From UBA6918 sp040754425 (GTDB taxonomy: Bacteria; Pseudomonadota; Gammaproteobacteria; Burkholderiales; Thiobacillaceae), in contig JBFMCR010000015.1 of NCBI GenBank assembly GCA_040754425.1, positions 1 through 64,000 of the forward strand: 64,000 bases of DNA, read 5' to 3'. Shown here piece by piece: positions 49,350-57,451 of the stretch. The stretch's first letter is position 1. Each line of letters begins with the position of its first letter. The position numbers and the translations under genes were made by a program. Below the pieces are notes generated by a model, which was given only the letters and a program-made list of their open reading frames with translations, searched no databases and was not told the origin of the DNA.

Positions 49350-51668
49350 TCACCCCACGTTCACCGGCACCAGCACCATCGTGTCGTTGCCGAAGATGTC
49401 GATCACCTTCACCGCCACGGTGTAGCGGCCGGCCTGGGTGTAGGTGTGCGGCGCGGAGATCAGTTCCAGCTCGCGGTTCTTGCGGGTGCGGAAGCTCTGC
49501 CACTCGTTCTCGAAGATGTAGCCGCCGGTCCAGCGCTCCTCGAATTCCGGCAGTTCGCCCTGCGCCGGTTCGATTCCGGGCAGATTGCCTTCCACGCCCA
49601 TGCCCTTGGCGACCTTGATGATCTCCTTGCGACTCATGTAGTCGAAATCCACCGCCCAGTAGTCCACCCAGTCGGTCCAGTGGCGGGTCAAGGTCTCGCG
49701 GGTGACCACGCCTTCCTTGTCCTTGCTCACCTTGATGAGGCTCCCCTGCTCGCACACCACCTCGCTCTTGCCGTTCTTGAGGCTGGCGGCGGCGGCCTCG
49801 GCCGCGCCCTGGGTGTAATAGACGGAGAAATCGGTCAGTTCGATTTGCACCGTGTATTTGTCCTTCTTGTCGTAGCGCGGCGTGGCCTCGACGAAGCTGA
49901 TGTCGAAAAACACCACCTGGCCTTTTTCCACCGCGCGCTTGTCGAACACCTCGGGCGGAATCTGCTTGGGCACGAGGTCGATGCCCTTCTGCTTCGCCTC
50001 GTCCAGCACGGCGGGGAACAGGCCCATCTCGAACTCGAAGGCGAGCACGTCCACGCGCGAGGCGCCGCGCTTCCTGCATTCGGTGATGACCTCTTCCACG
50101 AACAAGCGGCCCACGGGCAGGTTGATCGGGCCGACCACCACCAGCCGCCCGGCGATCTTGCCGTGAAAAAAGCTCTCGCCTTCCAGCGGCTGCGCCTTGT
50201 AGGCGCGCAGGATGAGATCGCGGAACTCGCGCTCCTTCCGCGCCAGCGCCTCTTCTTTCTGCTTGCCGCTCAAGCGCCCGCCGACGTTGAGGTACGCCTG
50301 GCGCTCGTAGCGGCCGAGGTTCAGCACCTCGAAGGCGCGGAAGGGCCTGCCGGAATCCTTCAACTCGCGCTGCACCTGGATCAGGCGCTTCCTCGTGGTG
50401 TGGATGGCGAACTTGCCAAGATCGGTGGCGATCCACTTGCGGCCGAGCTTCTCGGCCACCGCCGCCGTGGTGCCCGAGCCGCAGAAGAAATCGGCGACGA
50501 GGTCGCCGGGGTTCGAGCTGGCCTTGATGATGCGTTCGAGCAGGGCTTCGGGTTTTTGGGTGGGGTAGCCAAGGCGTTCTGACCCCGACTTGCTTGGAAC
50601 AATATCAGTCCATACCGACTGAGCAGGACGCCCAGGGCTTTCGTCAAGATATTGTTTGACGTAAGGCATTCCGGTCTTGGAAAACACAATACGCCCCTCC
50701 GCAATCAAACGATCAATGTTTTCCTGCGAATAACGCCAGTGTGTTCCGCTTGGTGGGTTCAGCAGTTTCCCATTGAAACTCTTAGCCGCCCCGCTTCCAG
50801 CAGCGGTCATCGTGTTCAGCCAATATCGCCTACCAGTACTCTCCTCAACTGATCGGAATCGCTCTTGGATGTACGCATCGTCATAGGCCGAGAAAACAGG
50901 ATTGAATGTCCAGCGTTCGCCTCTCGAAAAGAAAAAGATGGTGTCATGAATTACGCCGAAACGATTCGCGTCATTGTGAGCACTACTCCGCTGCCAGGAG
51001 ATTTCGTTGCAGAAACAATTACGGCCAAATACTTCGTCAAGCGCTGACCGGATAAACGCGTTCACCCGCCAATCACAATGCACATAAATACTCCCATCCT
51101 CCGCCAGCAAATCCCGCATCAATATCAGCCGCTCGTAAATCATCGAGATGAACGAATCCGCCCCGCGCCCCCAGGTGTCGCGGTAGGCGATCTGCTCCAG
51201 GAGGTTGGGCTCCTTGTGGAAGGTCTCGCCGCCGATCTCGATGTCCATGGAAAAGTCGGCGCCGACGTCGAAGGGCGGGTCGATGTAGATGAGCTTCAAA
51301 CCGCCCGCCTCCTCGATCTGGCGGCGCAGCGCGCCCGCTTTGAGTGACGACAGGATCAGCTTGTTGTCGCCCCAGATGAGCTTGTTGGTCCAGCCCCTGA
51401 GCTGGCGGCCGCGGGTGTCGAACAGGCTGCCCTGAATCTCCGGCGCGTCCTTGCGCGGCTCGTCCACGTGCTCCAGCGTCTGGAAGGGCAGCACGGTGGT
51501 GCACACGTCGCGGCTCTTGCCGTTCCACACCAGTTCCACCTCGCGCTTGTCTTCAAAAAGAATGAAGCGGTATTTCTCCGGCAGCGGCCGGCCTTGCTGG
51601 ATGAGTTCGATGATGTCGCGCTTTTCGGCGTCGGTGAGGTCGTAGGCGGGCTTGACGGGCTTGGCCAT
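49350..51668 (-). CDS. mod: type III restriction-modification DNA methyltransferase (Mod)
   Basis: Adenine-N6 methyltransferase of 772 residues, beta class, with motif order IV then I. IYIDPPFDVG is near residues 126-133 and ADFFCGSGTTAAVAEKLGRK near 392-399. KLIWGDNKLIL and GYPTQKPEALLERIIK are also present. The C-terminal ~350 residues include a further domain ending DIFGNDTMVLVPVNVG. The codons between motifs IV and I (about 50570-51060) have markedly lower G+C than the rest, as expected for an exchanged target-recognition domain. The ATG at 51668 is 2 bases after the ATPase stop. Mod confers sequence specificity on Res. Confidence 0.9.
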   Translation of the reverse strand: MAKPVKPAYDLTDAEKRDIIELIQQGRPLPEKYRFILFEDKREVELVWNGKSRDVCTTVLPFQTLEHVDEPRKDAPEIQGSLFDTRGRQLRGWTNKLIWGDNKLILSSLKAGALRRQIEEAGGLKLIYIDPPFDVGADFSMDIEIGGETFHKEPNLLEQIAYRDTWGRGADSFISMIYERLILMRDLLAEDGSIYVHCDWRVNAFIRSALDEVFGRNCFCNEISWQRSSAHNDANRFGVIHDTIFFFSRGERWTFNPVFSAYDDAYIQERFRSVEESTGRRYWLNTMTAAGSGAAKSFNGKLLNPPSGTHWRYSQENIDRLIAEGRIVFSKTGMPYVKQYLDESPGRPAQSVWTDIVPSKSGSERLGYPTQKPEALLERIIKASSNPGDLVADFFCGSGTTAAVAEKLGRKWIATDLGKFAIHTTRKRLIQVQRELKDSGRPFRAFEVLNLGRYERQAYLNVGGRLSGKQKEEALARKEREFRDLILRAYKAQPLEGESFFHGKIAGRLVVVGPINLPVGRLFVEEVITECRKRGASRVDVLAFEFEMGLFPAVLDEAKQKGIDLVPKQIPPEVFDKRAVEKGQVVFFDISFVEATPRYDKKDKYTVQIELTDFSVYYTQGAAEAAAASLKNGKSEVVCEQGSLIKVSKDKEGVVTRETLTRHWTDWVDYWAVDFDYMSRKEIIKVAKGMGVEGNLPGIEPAQGELPEFEERWTGGYIFENEWQSFRTRKNRELELISAPHTYTQAGRYTVAVKVIDIFGNDTMVLVPVNVG

Positions 51669-51670
51669 GT

Positions 51671-53386
51671 TCAGGCGGCGGGGCGGGCGTTGTTGGCGGC
51701 GGCGAGTATCGCATCGAGCACCTCGACGACTTCCCTGTCGATCTCCTCCAGGGGAATGGCGTCGGCAAGCCCGTGGTAATCGCGCTTGAATATCTGTTGC
51801 GGCGTGCCCAGACGCTCGTAGAAGAGCTTGAACAAAGGGTCGAGAAAATCGTCGGTGACCTTGATGTCCGGCCCCCACGGGTCGGGCTTGTTGGTGATGG
51901 TCAGGGCATGGGTGATTTCTTCCAGGCACGTTTCCAGCACCTCCAGCCTGGACTTTCTCTCGGCCTGCTCGATCAGGTCGTCCTCGCGCAAGCCCATCTG
52001 CACGAAGGCGCGGAGACTGGCCGGCGTGACGAGGTAGTTTTCGATTTCCCGCCGCGACCACATTCTTTCAGCGAGCTGCGAGCCGGCATGCAGCTCACGG
52101 TCGAGGCGGTCGAACAGTGCGAAGCCCGCCAGGTCCGGTTTTGCTTCGCGCAGGCCGTGGAAATGGTCGCGCGCCTCCTGGGGCTTGTTGCCCCCAAGAT
52201 AGATCACCGGCACCAGATCGTGCAGCACGGACTTGGCGGGATGGTCCAGCCGCTCGGCCAGCCGGCGGAGAATGGCCAGGTCGGTGGAGCCTTCGAGATA
52301 GAGCATCCAGCCCGTCTGCTCCGCCAGGTAGTAGTCGGCCATGCGGATGCTTTCCAGGGCCTTTTTGACCTGGCCGCGCGCGCGCGTGTCGATGCGGTGC
52401 GGCTTGCCGACGAAGGCCATGACCACATCGCGCTCGGCGGCTTCTTGCAGGACGACCTCGGAATGGCTGGCGGCGATGATCTGCGAGCCATTCGACGCGG
52501 CAACGTCGGTCAGCAGGTTGTACACGTCGCGCTGGCGCAGGATTTCCAGGTGGGCATCGGGCTCGTCCAGCAGCAGGACGGAACCCGGGTTGGCCAGGAG
52601 GAAGGAAAGCAGCAGGAGCACCTGCTGACAACCACGCCCGGAAGAGGACAAATCCAGTTCCACGCCGCTGCGCTCGCGATAGGTGAGCGTCAGCTCGCTG
52701 CGTTCCCTGATGTATCTGGGTTCGTTGAGGCGGACATGGAACAGGGTGTCGATATGCTCGACGAGGGCATTCCACGCGGTCTTGTCTTCCTTGCTGAACA
52801 ACTGCCAGCAGAGATTGCGCAACACCTGCGCGGTCTGGCCTTCGCCGATGAGCACGCTGATTTCACCGGTTTCCTTGCGGTATTCCCGCTCGGCCAGGCC
52901 GGACATGGGCGGCAGGAAGACGATGGCATGCTTGCGCGCGCCCTCCGGCACCTTGCCCTTGTCGCCTTCCTTGAGCCGGCAATAGAACGATTCTTCGTTG
53001 GCGTAATAAAACTCCAGCACGCAACGCCACGGCTTGTCCTCGTGCACGCCCTCGGCTTCGAGCGTGATCAGGACTTTTTCCGTTTTTGGCCTGCCATCAC
53101 GACGATCGCTGTCGTGCGTGTGCAGATCGTTCCAAAGCAGCTTGGCGCTGGGCACGGGGATGGCAAAGAGATCGCGCCGGTTGATGGTCACGCCCTGACG
53201 CTCGGCCGGGGCGCTCGAATCGCGTTTCTCCGCCCAGCGGCGCCAGCCGATATCCCAAAGCGCCAAGGCCTGCAATGCGGTCGTCTTGCCGGAATTGTTC
53301 GGGCCGATAAAGACCGCCGCGCTGCCCAGTTCCAGGCTGGCTTCGCTCAGGCGCTTGAAGTTCGAGATTTTGAAACGTGTAATCAT
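51671..53386 (-). CDS. ABC-type ATPase fused to OLD/DUF4435-like TOPRIM domain
   Basis: 571 residues. The N-terminal SMC/ABC-like ATPase opens MITRFKISNFKRLSEASLEL. Walker A GPNNSGKTT is at 28-36, the signature LSSSGRGCQQ near 240, Walker B VLLLDEPDAHLE near 267 and the H-loop AASHSE. The C-terminal part starts near residue 360 with WMLYLEGSTDLAILRRL, the Glu of a TOPRIM nuclease fold, then FALFDRLDRE and WSRREIENYLVTP, as in OLD and DUF4435 proteins. It lies between res and mod on the same strand. Such ATPase-TOPRIM proteins are phage-defence effectors (OLD; PARIS AriA/AriB). Its role in the RM operon is an inference. Confidence 0.75.
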   Translation of the reverse strand: MITRFKISNFKRLSEASLELGSAAVFIGPNNSGKTTALQALALWDIGWRRWAEKRDSSAPAERQGVTINRRDLFAIPVPSAKLLWNDLHTHDSDRRDGRPKTEKVLITLEAEGVHEDKPWRCVLEFYYANEESFYCRLKEGDKGKVPEGARKHAIVFLPPMSGLAEREYRKETGEISVLIGEGQTAQVLRNLCWQLFSKEDKTAWNALVEHIDTLFHVRLNEPRYIRERSELTLTYRERSGVELDLSSSGRGCQQVLLLLSFLLANPGSVLLLDEPDAHLEILRQRDVYNLLTDVAASNGSQIIAASHSEVVLQEAAERDVVMAFVGKPHRIDTRARGQVKKALESIRMADYYLAEQTGWMLYLEGSTDLAILRRLAERLDHPAKSVLHDLVPVIYLGGNKPQEARDHFHGLREAKPDLAGFALFDRLDRELHAGSQLAERMWSRREIENYLVTPASLRAFVQMGLREDDLIEQAERKSRLEVLETCLEEITHALTITNKPDPWGPDIKVTDDFLDPLFKLFYERLGTPQQIFKRDYHGLADAIPLEEIDREVVEVLDAILAAANNARPAA

Positions 53387-53517
53387 GGAGTTGTCTCCGT
53401 AAGCCCTGCCTGCCGCGTTATCTTGGCCCGTATCGTGCCGGCAAAGCTATCAAAGTTACGGAAAAAACGATAACGACGATGACTTGGGGTAACTTTCATA
53501 TAAATCCCGTCCGGCGC

Positions 53518-56232
53518 TCAGGCCCGGTATTCAGTGAAACCGGCCGCCAGCGCGGCAAAGCTCTTGGGCGGGTTGCGCTCGTAGCCCGCCTGATCCACAT
53601 AGACGAAGCGATAGGCCGGGCCGCCATCGGCCTGGCTCGCAGCCGTGGCGTCCGCGCACCACTGCGCCAGCCTGGCCATTTTTCGCGGCAGGTCGAGTTC
53701 CTCCCGCCCCTTGGTTTCGACGATCCAGACCGTGCCGTCGGTGGTTTTCACGATGAAGTCCGGCACGTAGTTCGACAGGTCGCCGTCGGCTTTGACGTAG
53801 TCGATCTGGAAGCCCACGGCCAGGTAGTTCTTGGCGAAGGCGGCGACATCAGGCGCGTTGTCCAGGAAACCGGCGAAGGACAGCTCGAATCCGCCCGCAT
53901 GGGGCTCGCCGACGATTTTGCTGAACAGGGATTTCCTCGGCGCGAGATAGGGCCGGTTTTCGGTACGGAAGGGCCGCGTGTCGCGCAGGCGGATGCGGTC
54001 TTCGATGCGGGCGCTGCCCTGTTCCCGCACGGTGAGCGCGTTGATGGCCCGCTTGAAGGTGTCGAACAGAATCTTGCCGGCCTCGGGCTCGGACAGGTTG
54101 CGCAGAACCACCGGGTCTTCCAGATTCACCGGAGAGTCGGCGAACAGGTATTCGGCAAGGAAGGTTTTCACCTTCGGGTACAACACATCGTAGCCGCCGA
54201 CGAGGCGCATGTCTTTCAGAAGCTGCCGCGCGAAAAAGCCGACCACGGAGCGGTAATCGGCCGGCCCCGCGCCGTCGAGCACAATGGTGTGATGCACTTC
54301 CGCGTCGAGCATGGTCTTGAACACGATCTCGCGCGTTTCTTCCGGCGTAAAGGGCTTGAGCGGCAATTTTTTATTGCCGAATGTTGCCGGTTCGAGCGCG
54401 GCAAGGTCCTTGTACTCGCGGTTGAAGCGGCGGCTCAGGCGCGGTATCTCGATGTCCAGCGCATCGATGTCCTTTTCGCCGTCCTGGGTGTCGACCTCGA
54501 CGATGAGCGAATCCTTGCGCCCGGCGCCCGGACCCATCGGCACCCGCTCGAAGCTGACCCCCTCGCTCTGGATGGATTCGACGAATTCCATGAAGGCCGG
54601 GGTGCCCATGACGGATACGGTTTCCTGTATGTCCGAGCCGAAATACATGCGCCGCAGGCCGCGACCCAGGGTTTGCTCGGGCAGGATGTTCGCCGCCGCC
54701 GAATAGGCGCGCAGACCGACGATGGTGGTGACGTTCTTCACGTCCCAGCCTTCCTTGAGCATGAGCACCGAGACGATGGCCTTGTAGGGGCTGGCCCAGG
54801 AGTCGATTTCGTTCGACTGCTTGCGCAGCAGTTCCAGCTCTTCCTTGTTCTTGCCTGTGGCCGATTCGGAAATGTCTCCGTTGTTCTTGGTGTGAATGAC
54901 GAGTACGGCGCCTTCCAGCTCGGGGCAGATTTTTTGCAGATACGCGCCGACCTCGTCGCAGTTCCTGGTGTCGTCCACCATGACGAACAATACCGCCTTC
55001 TTGCCCAGGGCTTCGTGCTCGGCGTAACTCTTGCGCCATTCCTCGATGCCGAGCTGCAGATAATCGGCATAGTGCTCGGTGAAGATCGCGCTCTTGTGCT
55101 CATGCAGGCGGTCGCGGCTGGCGGCATCCGGCAACACCGGCTGCTTGACCACGCCCTGATGGATGGCCTCGACCAGCGGGTAGTCCGACACGGTCTGCAC
55201 GAAGATCGCGCCGTCGTTGTGGCGCGGCGTGGCGGTTACGTCCACCTGCAAGGTCAGGCGGCCTTCTTTTTGCAGCATGCGGTGGTGGATGTCCTGGATG
55301 CTCTTGAACCAGGCCATGCGCGGGTCGTGGATGTGGTGCGCCTCGTCGTTGAACACGGCCAGTTCTTCGATTTCGCGCACGATCTCGCCGAGGTCGGTCT
55401 TGCTGTCGGTGGTCCTGCCGACCGGCCTGGGACCGAAGGGCGACAGGAAATAGTCGCGCAGGTCGTCGTCTTCCAGCGAGGGTTCGCGCACATCGCCCAG
55501 GTAGACGCGGTGGATGTTGGTGAGAAACAGGTTGCCGGTGGGCTGCATCACGCGCACGTCGTCCTGAATGTGCAGCGTGAGCTGGAAATCGTCGCGCCAG
55601 TTCTGTCCGGCGTGTCCGTTGTCGGGCAGGATCGGATCGTTGAAGAAAATGCGCAGGCCGTCGAAATCGCTGCGCAGGCGCTCCAGCACGATGATGTTGG
55701 GCGCGATCAGCAGGAAGTTGCGTGAGAGCGCCGAATCGGCTTCATACAGCTTGTGGAAATAACTCCACGCCATGAGCAGCGACAGCACCTTGGTCTTGCC
55801 GGCGCCGGTCGCCATCTTGATCACGTAGCGCGGCCAGTCTTCGTCGAACATGCCGGTGGAGACCGCGCCCGAGGCATCGAAGCGCAGCAGATCGAACTTG
55901 TCCCGGGCCTTGCGCACATCGTGCAGCCAGATCACGGTCTCGACCGCTTCGCGCTGGGCGAAATAGTAGCGAAACGGGCTTAGCGTCCCGTCGGCCTGTT
56001 CGACGAGATGCTCGGTTTCAAACCACCAGTTCAACAGGGCGCGCGAAGTGTTGGAGGCGCCGGCGTACCCTGCATCGCGCCATTGGGCGACTTCATCGCG
56101 AATCTTGGCCACCAGCGGCGGAAGCAGTTTTTCGTAGGCCGTGTCCCGCAGTTCCTCCGCCGCGGGGAACCAGCGCTGATCCGGAGGAAGAATGGCGTAG
56201 GGCGATTTGGGGAAATCAGGATGAAGTGCCAT
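53518..56232 (-). CDS. res: type III restriction endonuclease subunit (Res)
   Basis: ATP-dependent restriction subunit of 904 residues. The SF2 translocase core has Walker A IKMATGAGKTKV (near 137-146), the DEAH-like box VFNDEAHHIHDP (near 292), TAT motif VDVTATPRHNDG and ILPEQTLGRGLRR (motif VI). The C-terminal nuclease has PDFIVKTTDGTVWIVETKGR, an intact PD...ExK site near residues 822-840. The ATG at 56232 (MALHPDFPKSPYAI) is used. It is transcribed first, then the ATPase-TOPRIM gene after 131 bases, then mod, the reverse of the common mod-res order. All motifs are intact, so the system is probably active. Confidence 0.92.
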   Translation of the reverse strand: MALHPDFPKSPYAILPPDQRWFPAAEELRDTAYEKLLPPLVAKIRDEVAQWRDAGYAGASNTSRALLNWWFETEHLVEQADGTLSPFRYYFAQREAVETVIWLHDVRKARDKFDLLRFDASGAVSTGMFDEDWPRYVIKMATGAGKTKVLSLLMAWSYFHKLYEADSALSRNFLLIAPNIIVLERLRSDFDGLRIFFNDPILPDNGHAGQNWRDDFQLTLHIQDDVRVMQPTGNLFLTNIHRVYLGDVREPSLEDDDLRDYFLSPFGPRPVGRTTDSKTDLGEIVREIEELAVFNDEAHHIHDPRMAWFKSIQDIHHRMLQKEGRLTLQVDVTATPRHNDGAIFVQTVSDYPLVEAIHQGVVKQPVLPDAASRDRLHEHKSAIFTEHYADYLQLGIEEWRKSYAEHEALGKKAVLFVMVDDTRNCDEVGAYLQKICPELEGAVLVIHTKNNGDISESATGKNKEELELLRKQSNEIDSWASPYKAIVSVLMLKEGWDVKNVTTIVGLRAYSAAANILPEQTLGRGLRRMYFGSDIQETVSVMGTPAFMEFVESIQSEGVSFERVPMGPGAGRKDSLIVEVDTQDGEKDIDALDIEIPRLSRRFNREYKDLAALEPATFGNKKLPLKPFTPEETREIVFKTMLDAEVHHTIVLDGAGPADYRSVVGFFARQLLKDMRLVGGYDVLYPKVKTFLAEYLFADSPVNLEDPVVLRNLSEPEAGKILFDTFKRAINALTVREQGSARIEDRIRLRDTRPFRTENRPYLAPRKSLFSKIVGEPHAGGFELSFAGFLDNAPDVAAFAKNYLAVGFQIDYVKADGDLSNYVPDFIVKTTDGTVWIVETKGREELDLPRKMARLAQWCADATAASQADGGPAYRFVYVDQAGYERNPPKSFAALAAGFTEYRA

Positions 56233-56369
56233 ATACCCAAGGGAAGCGAAGATTCCTCCCGAATTTGTTGTTGGTTTGAACCGGCCTGCCCGCAAGGAAC
56301 ATTCCGGACTTATCTTCGCACATCTGGACAGCCAAAAACAGTTGGCATCATGGCCCCCAAAAAGCGCAA

Positions 56370-56394
56370 ACGGGGCGTCACCACCCCGTTTTTT
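56370..56394. terminator. intrinsic terminator between prk and res
   Basis: ACGGGG-CGTCACCA-CCCCGT followed by TTTTT on the plus strand. On the minus strand the same stem is followed by TTGCGCTTTTT. Its position just after the prk stop suggests that it ends prk transcription and insulates the res operon promoter region. Confidence 0.7.
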
Positions 56395-56430
56395 GTTCGT
56401 TGCGCCCCCGACGGGGCTGCTGCAGAACGC

Positions 56431-57321
56431 TCAGGCCTTGCGGCTTTGCTCGATCATCTTCTCGATCATGGGGGTGAGGATCAGCTCCATGGAGTAGCCC
56501 ATCTTGCCGCCGGGCACCACGATGGTGTTGGCGCGCGACATGAAGCTGTTGGGGATCATGTTGAGCAGATACTGGAAATCCACGCCGCGCGGATCGGCGA
56601 AGCGGATGATGACGAAGCTCTCGTCCGGCGTCGGGATGTCGCGGGCGATGAAGGGGTTGGAGGTGTCCACCGTCGGCACGCGCTGGAAGTTGATGTGGGT
56701 GCGCGAGAACTGCGGGGTGATGTAGTTGATGTAGTCCGGCATGCGTCGCAGGATGGTGTCCACCGTGGCTTCGGCGGAATAGCCGCGCTCGGCATGGTCG
56801 CGGTGGATTTTCTGGATCCACTCCAGGTTGATCACCGGCACGACGCCCACGCCCAGGTCGACGTAGCGGGCAGCATCGATGCTGCCGTGGGCGACCAACC
56901 CATGCAGGCCTTCGTAGAAAAGGATATCGGTGCCGGGCGGGATGTCTTCCCAGGGCGTGAATTCGCCCGGCTTGAGGCTGGTGCCCAGACGCTTGTTGTG
57001 CTCGGCCGCCTCGTCATCGCTGTGGATGTAGTAGCGCTTCTTGCCGCCGCCGGTCTCGCCGTAGATCCTGAAGGTTTCTTCGATCTTGTCGAAGTGGTTG
57101 GCCTCGGGACCGAAATGGGAAAAGTGGTGGTTGCCCTTTTCGGTTTCGGTCTTCATGCGCTCGCGGAACTCCATGCGGCCCAGGGAATGCAGGCTGTCTC
57201 CCTCGATGATGGCGGCATTGATGTCGTAGTGGCGGAAGATGTTCTCGAACGCGCGCTTGACGAAGGTGGTGCCGGCGCCGGACGAGCCGGTCACCGCGAT
57301 GACGGGATGCTTCTTGGACAT
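56431..57321 (-). CDS. cbbP: phosphoribulokinase
   Basis: Calvin-cycle kinase of 296 residues that makes ribulose-1,5-bisphosphate, the RuBisCO substrate. It has P-loop IAVTGSSGAGTTFVKRAFEN, EGDSLHSLGRMEFRERM, HFSHFGPEANHFDKIEETFR, YEGLHGLVAHGSIDAARYVD and the RTHINFQRVPTVDTSNPF segment of the octameric proteobacterial type. The ATG at 57321 follows AGGAGGACAT. It is not in either RuBisCO operon but alone between res and leuS, so it has separate control. It is divergent from leuS. Confidence 0.96.
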   Translation of the reverse strand: MSKKHPVIAVTGSSGAGTTFVKRAFENIFRHYDINAAIIEGDSLHSLGRMEFRERMKTETEKGNHHFSHFGPEANHFDKIEETFRIYGETGGGKKRYYIHSDDEAAEHNKRLGTSLKPGEFTPWEDIPPGTDILFYEGLHGLVAHGSIDAARYVDLGVGVVPVINLEWIQKIHRDHAERGYSAEATVDTILRRMPDYINYITPQFSRTHINFQRVPTVDTSNPFIARDIPTPDESFVIIRFADPRGVDFQYLLNMIPNSFMSRANTIVVPGGKMGYSMELILTPMIEKMIEQSRKA

Positions 57322-57401
57322 ATGTCCTCCTGAATGTGGGAACAAGCGAATTTTTGGCCGTGGGAGTATACCCCGGCCGGGCATGCCCTGTCACCGCCGG
57401 G

Positions 57402-57407
57402 TATAAT
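57402..57407 (+). promoter_or_regulatory. probable -10 box of leuS
   Basis: TATAAT, 45 bases before the leuS ATG in the prk-leuS divergent gap. No convincing -35 is visible at the right distance, so this is tentative. Confidence 0.35.
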
Positions 57408-57451
57408 GGCAGGCTTTGATTCTCTTGGCTTTTCCGCCCGATTCCGCCGCC

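Noticed and set aside
53479..55725. Plus-strand open frame of 748 codons opposite res
   Set aside because: Shadow frame; helicase and PD-ExK motifs read only on the minus strand.
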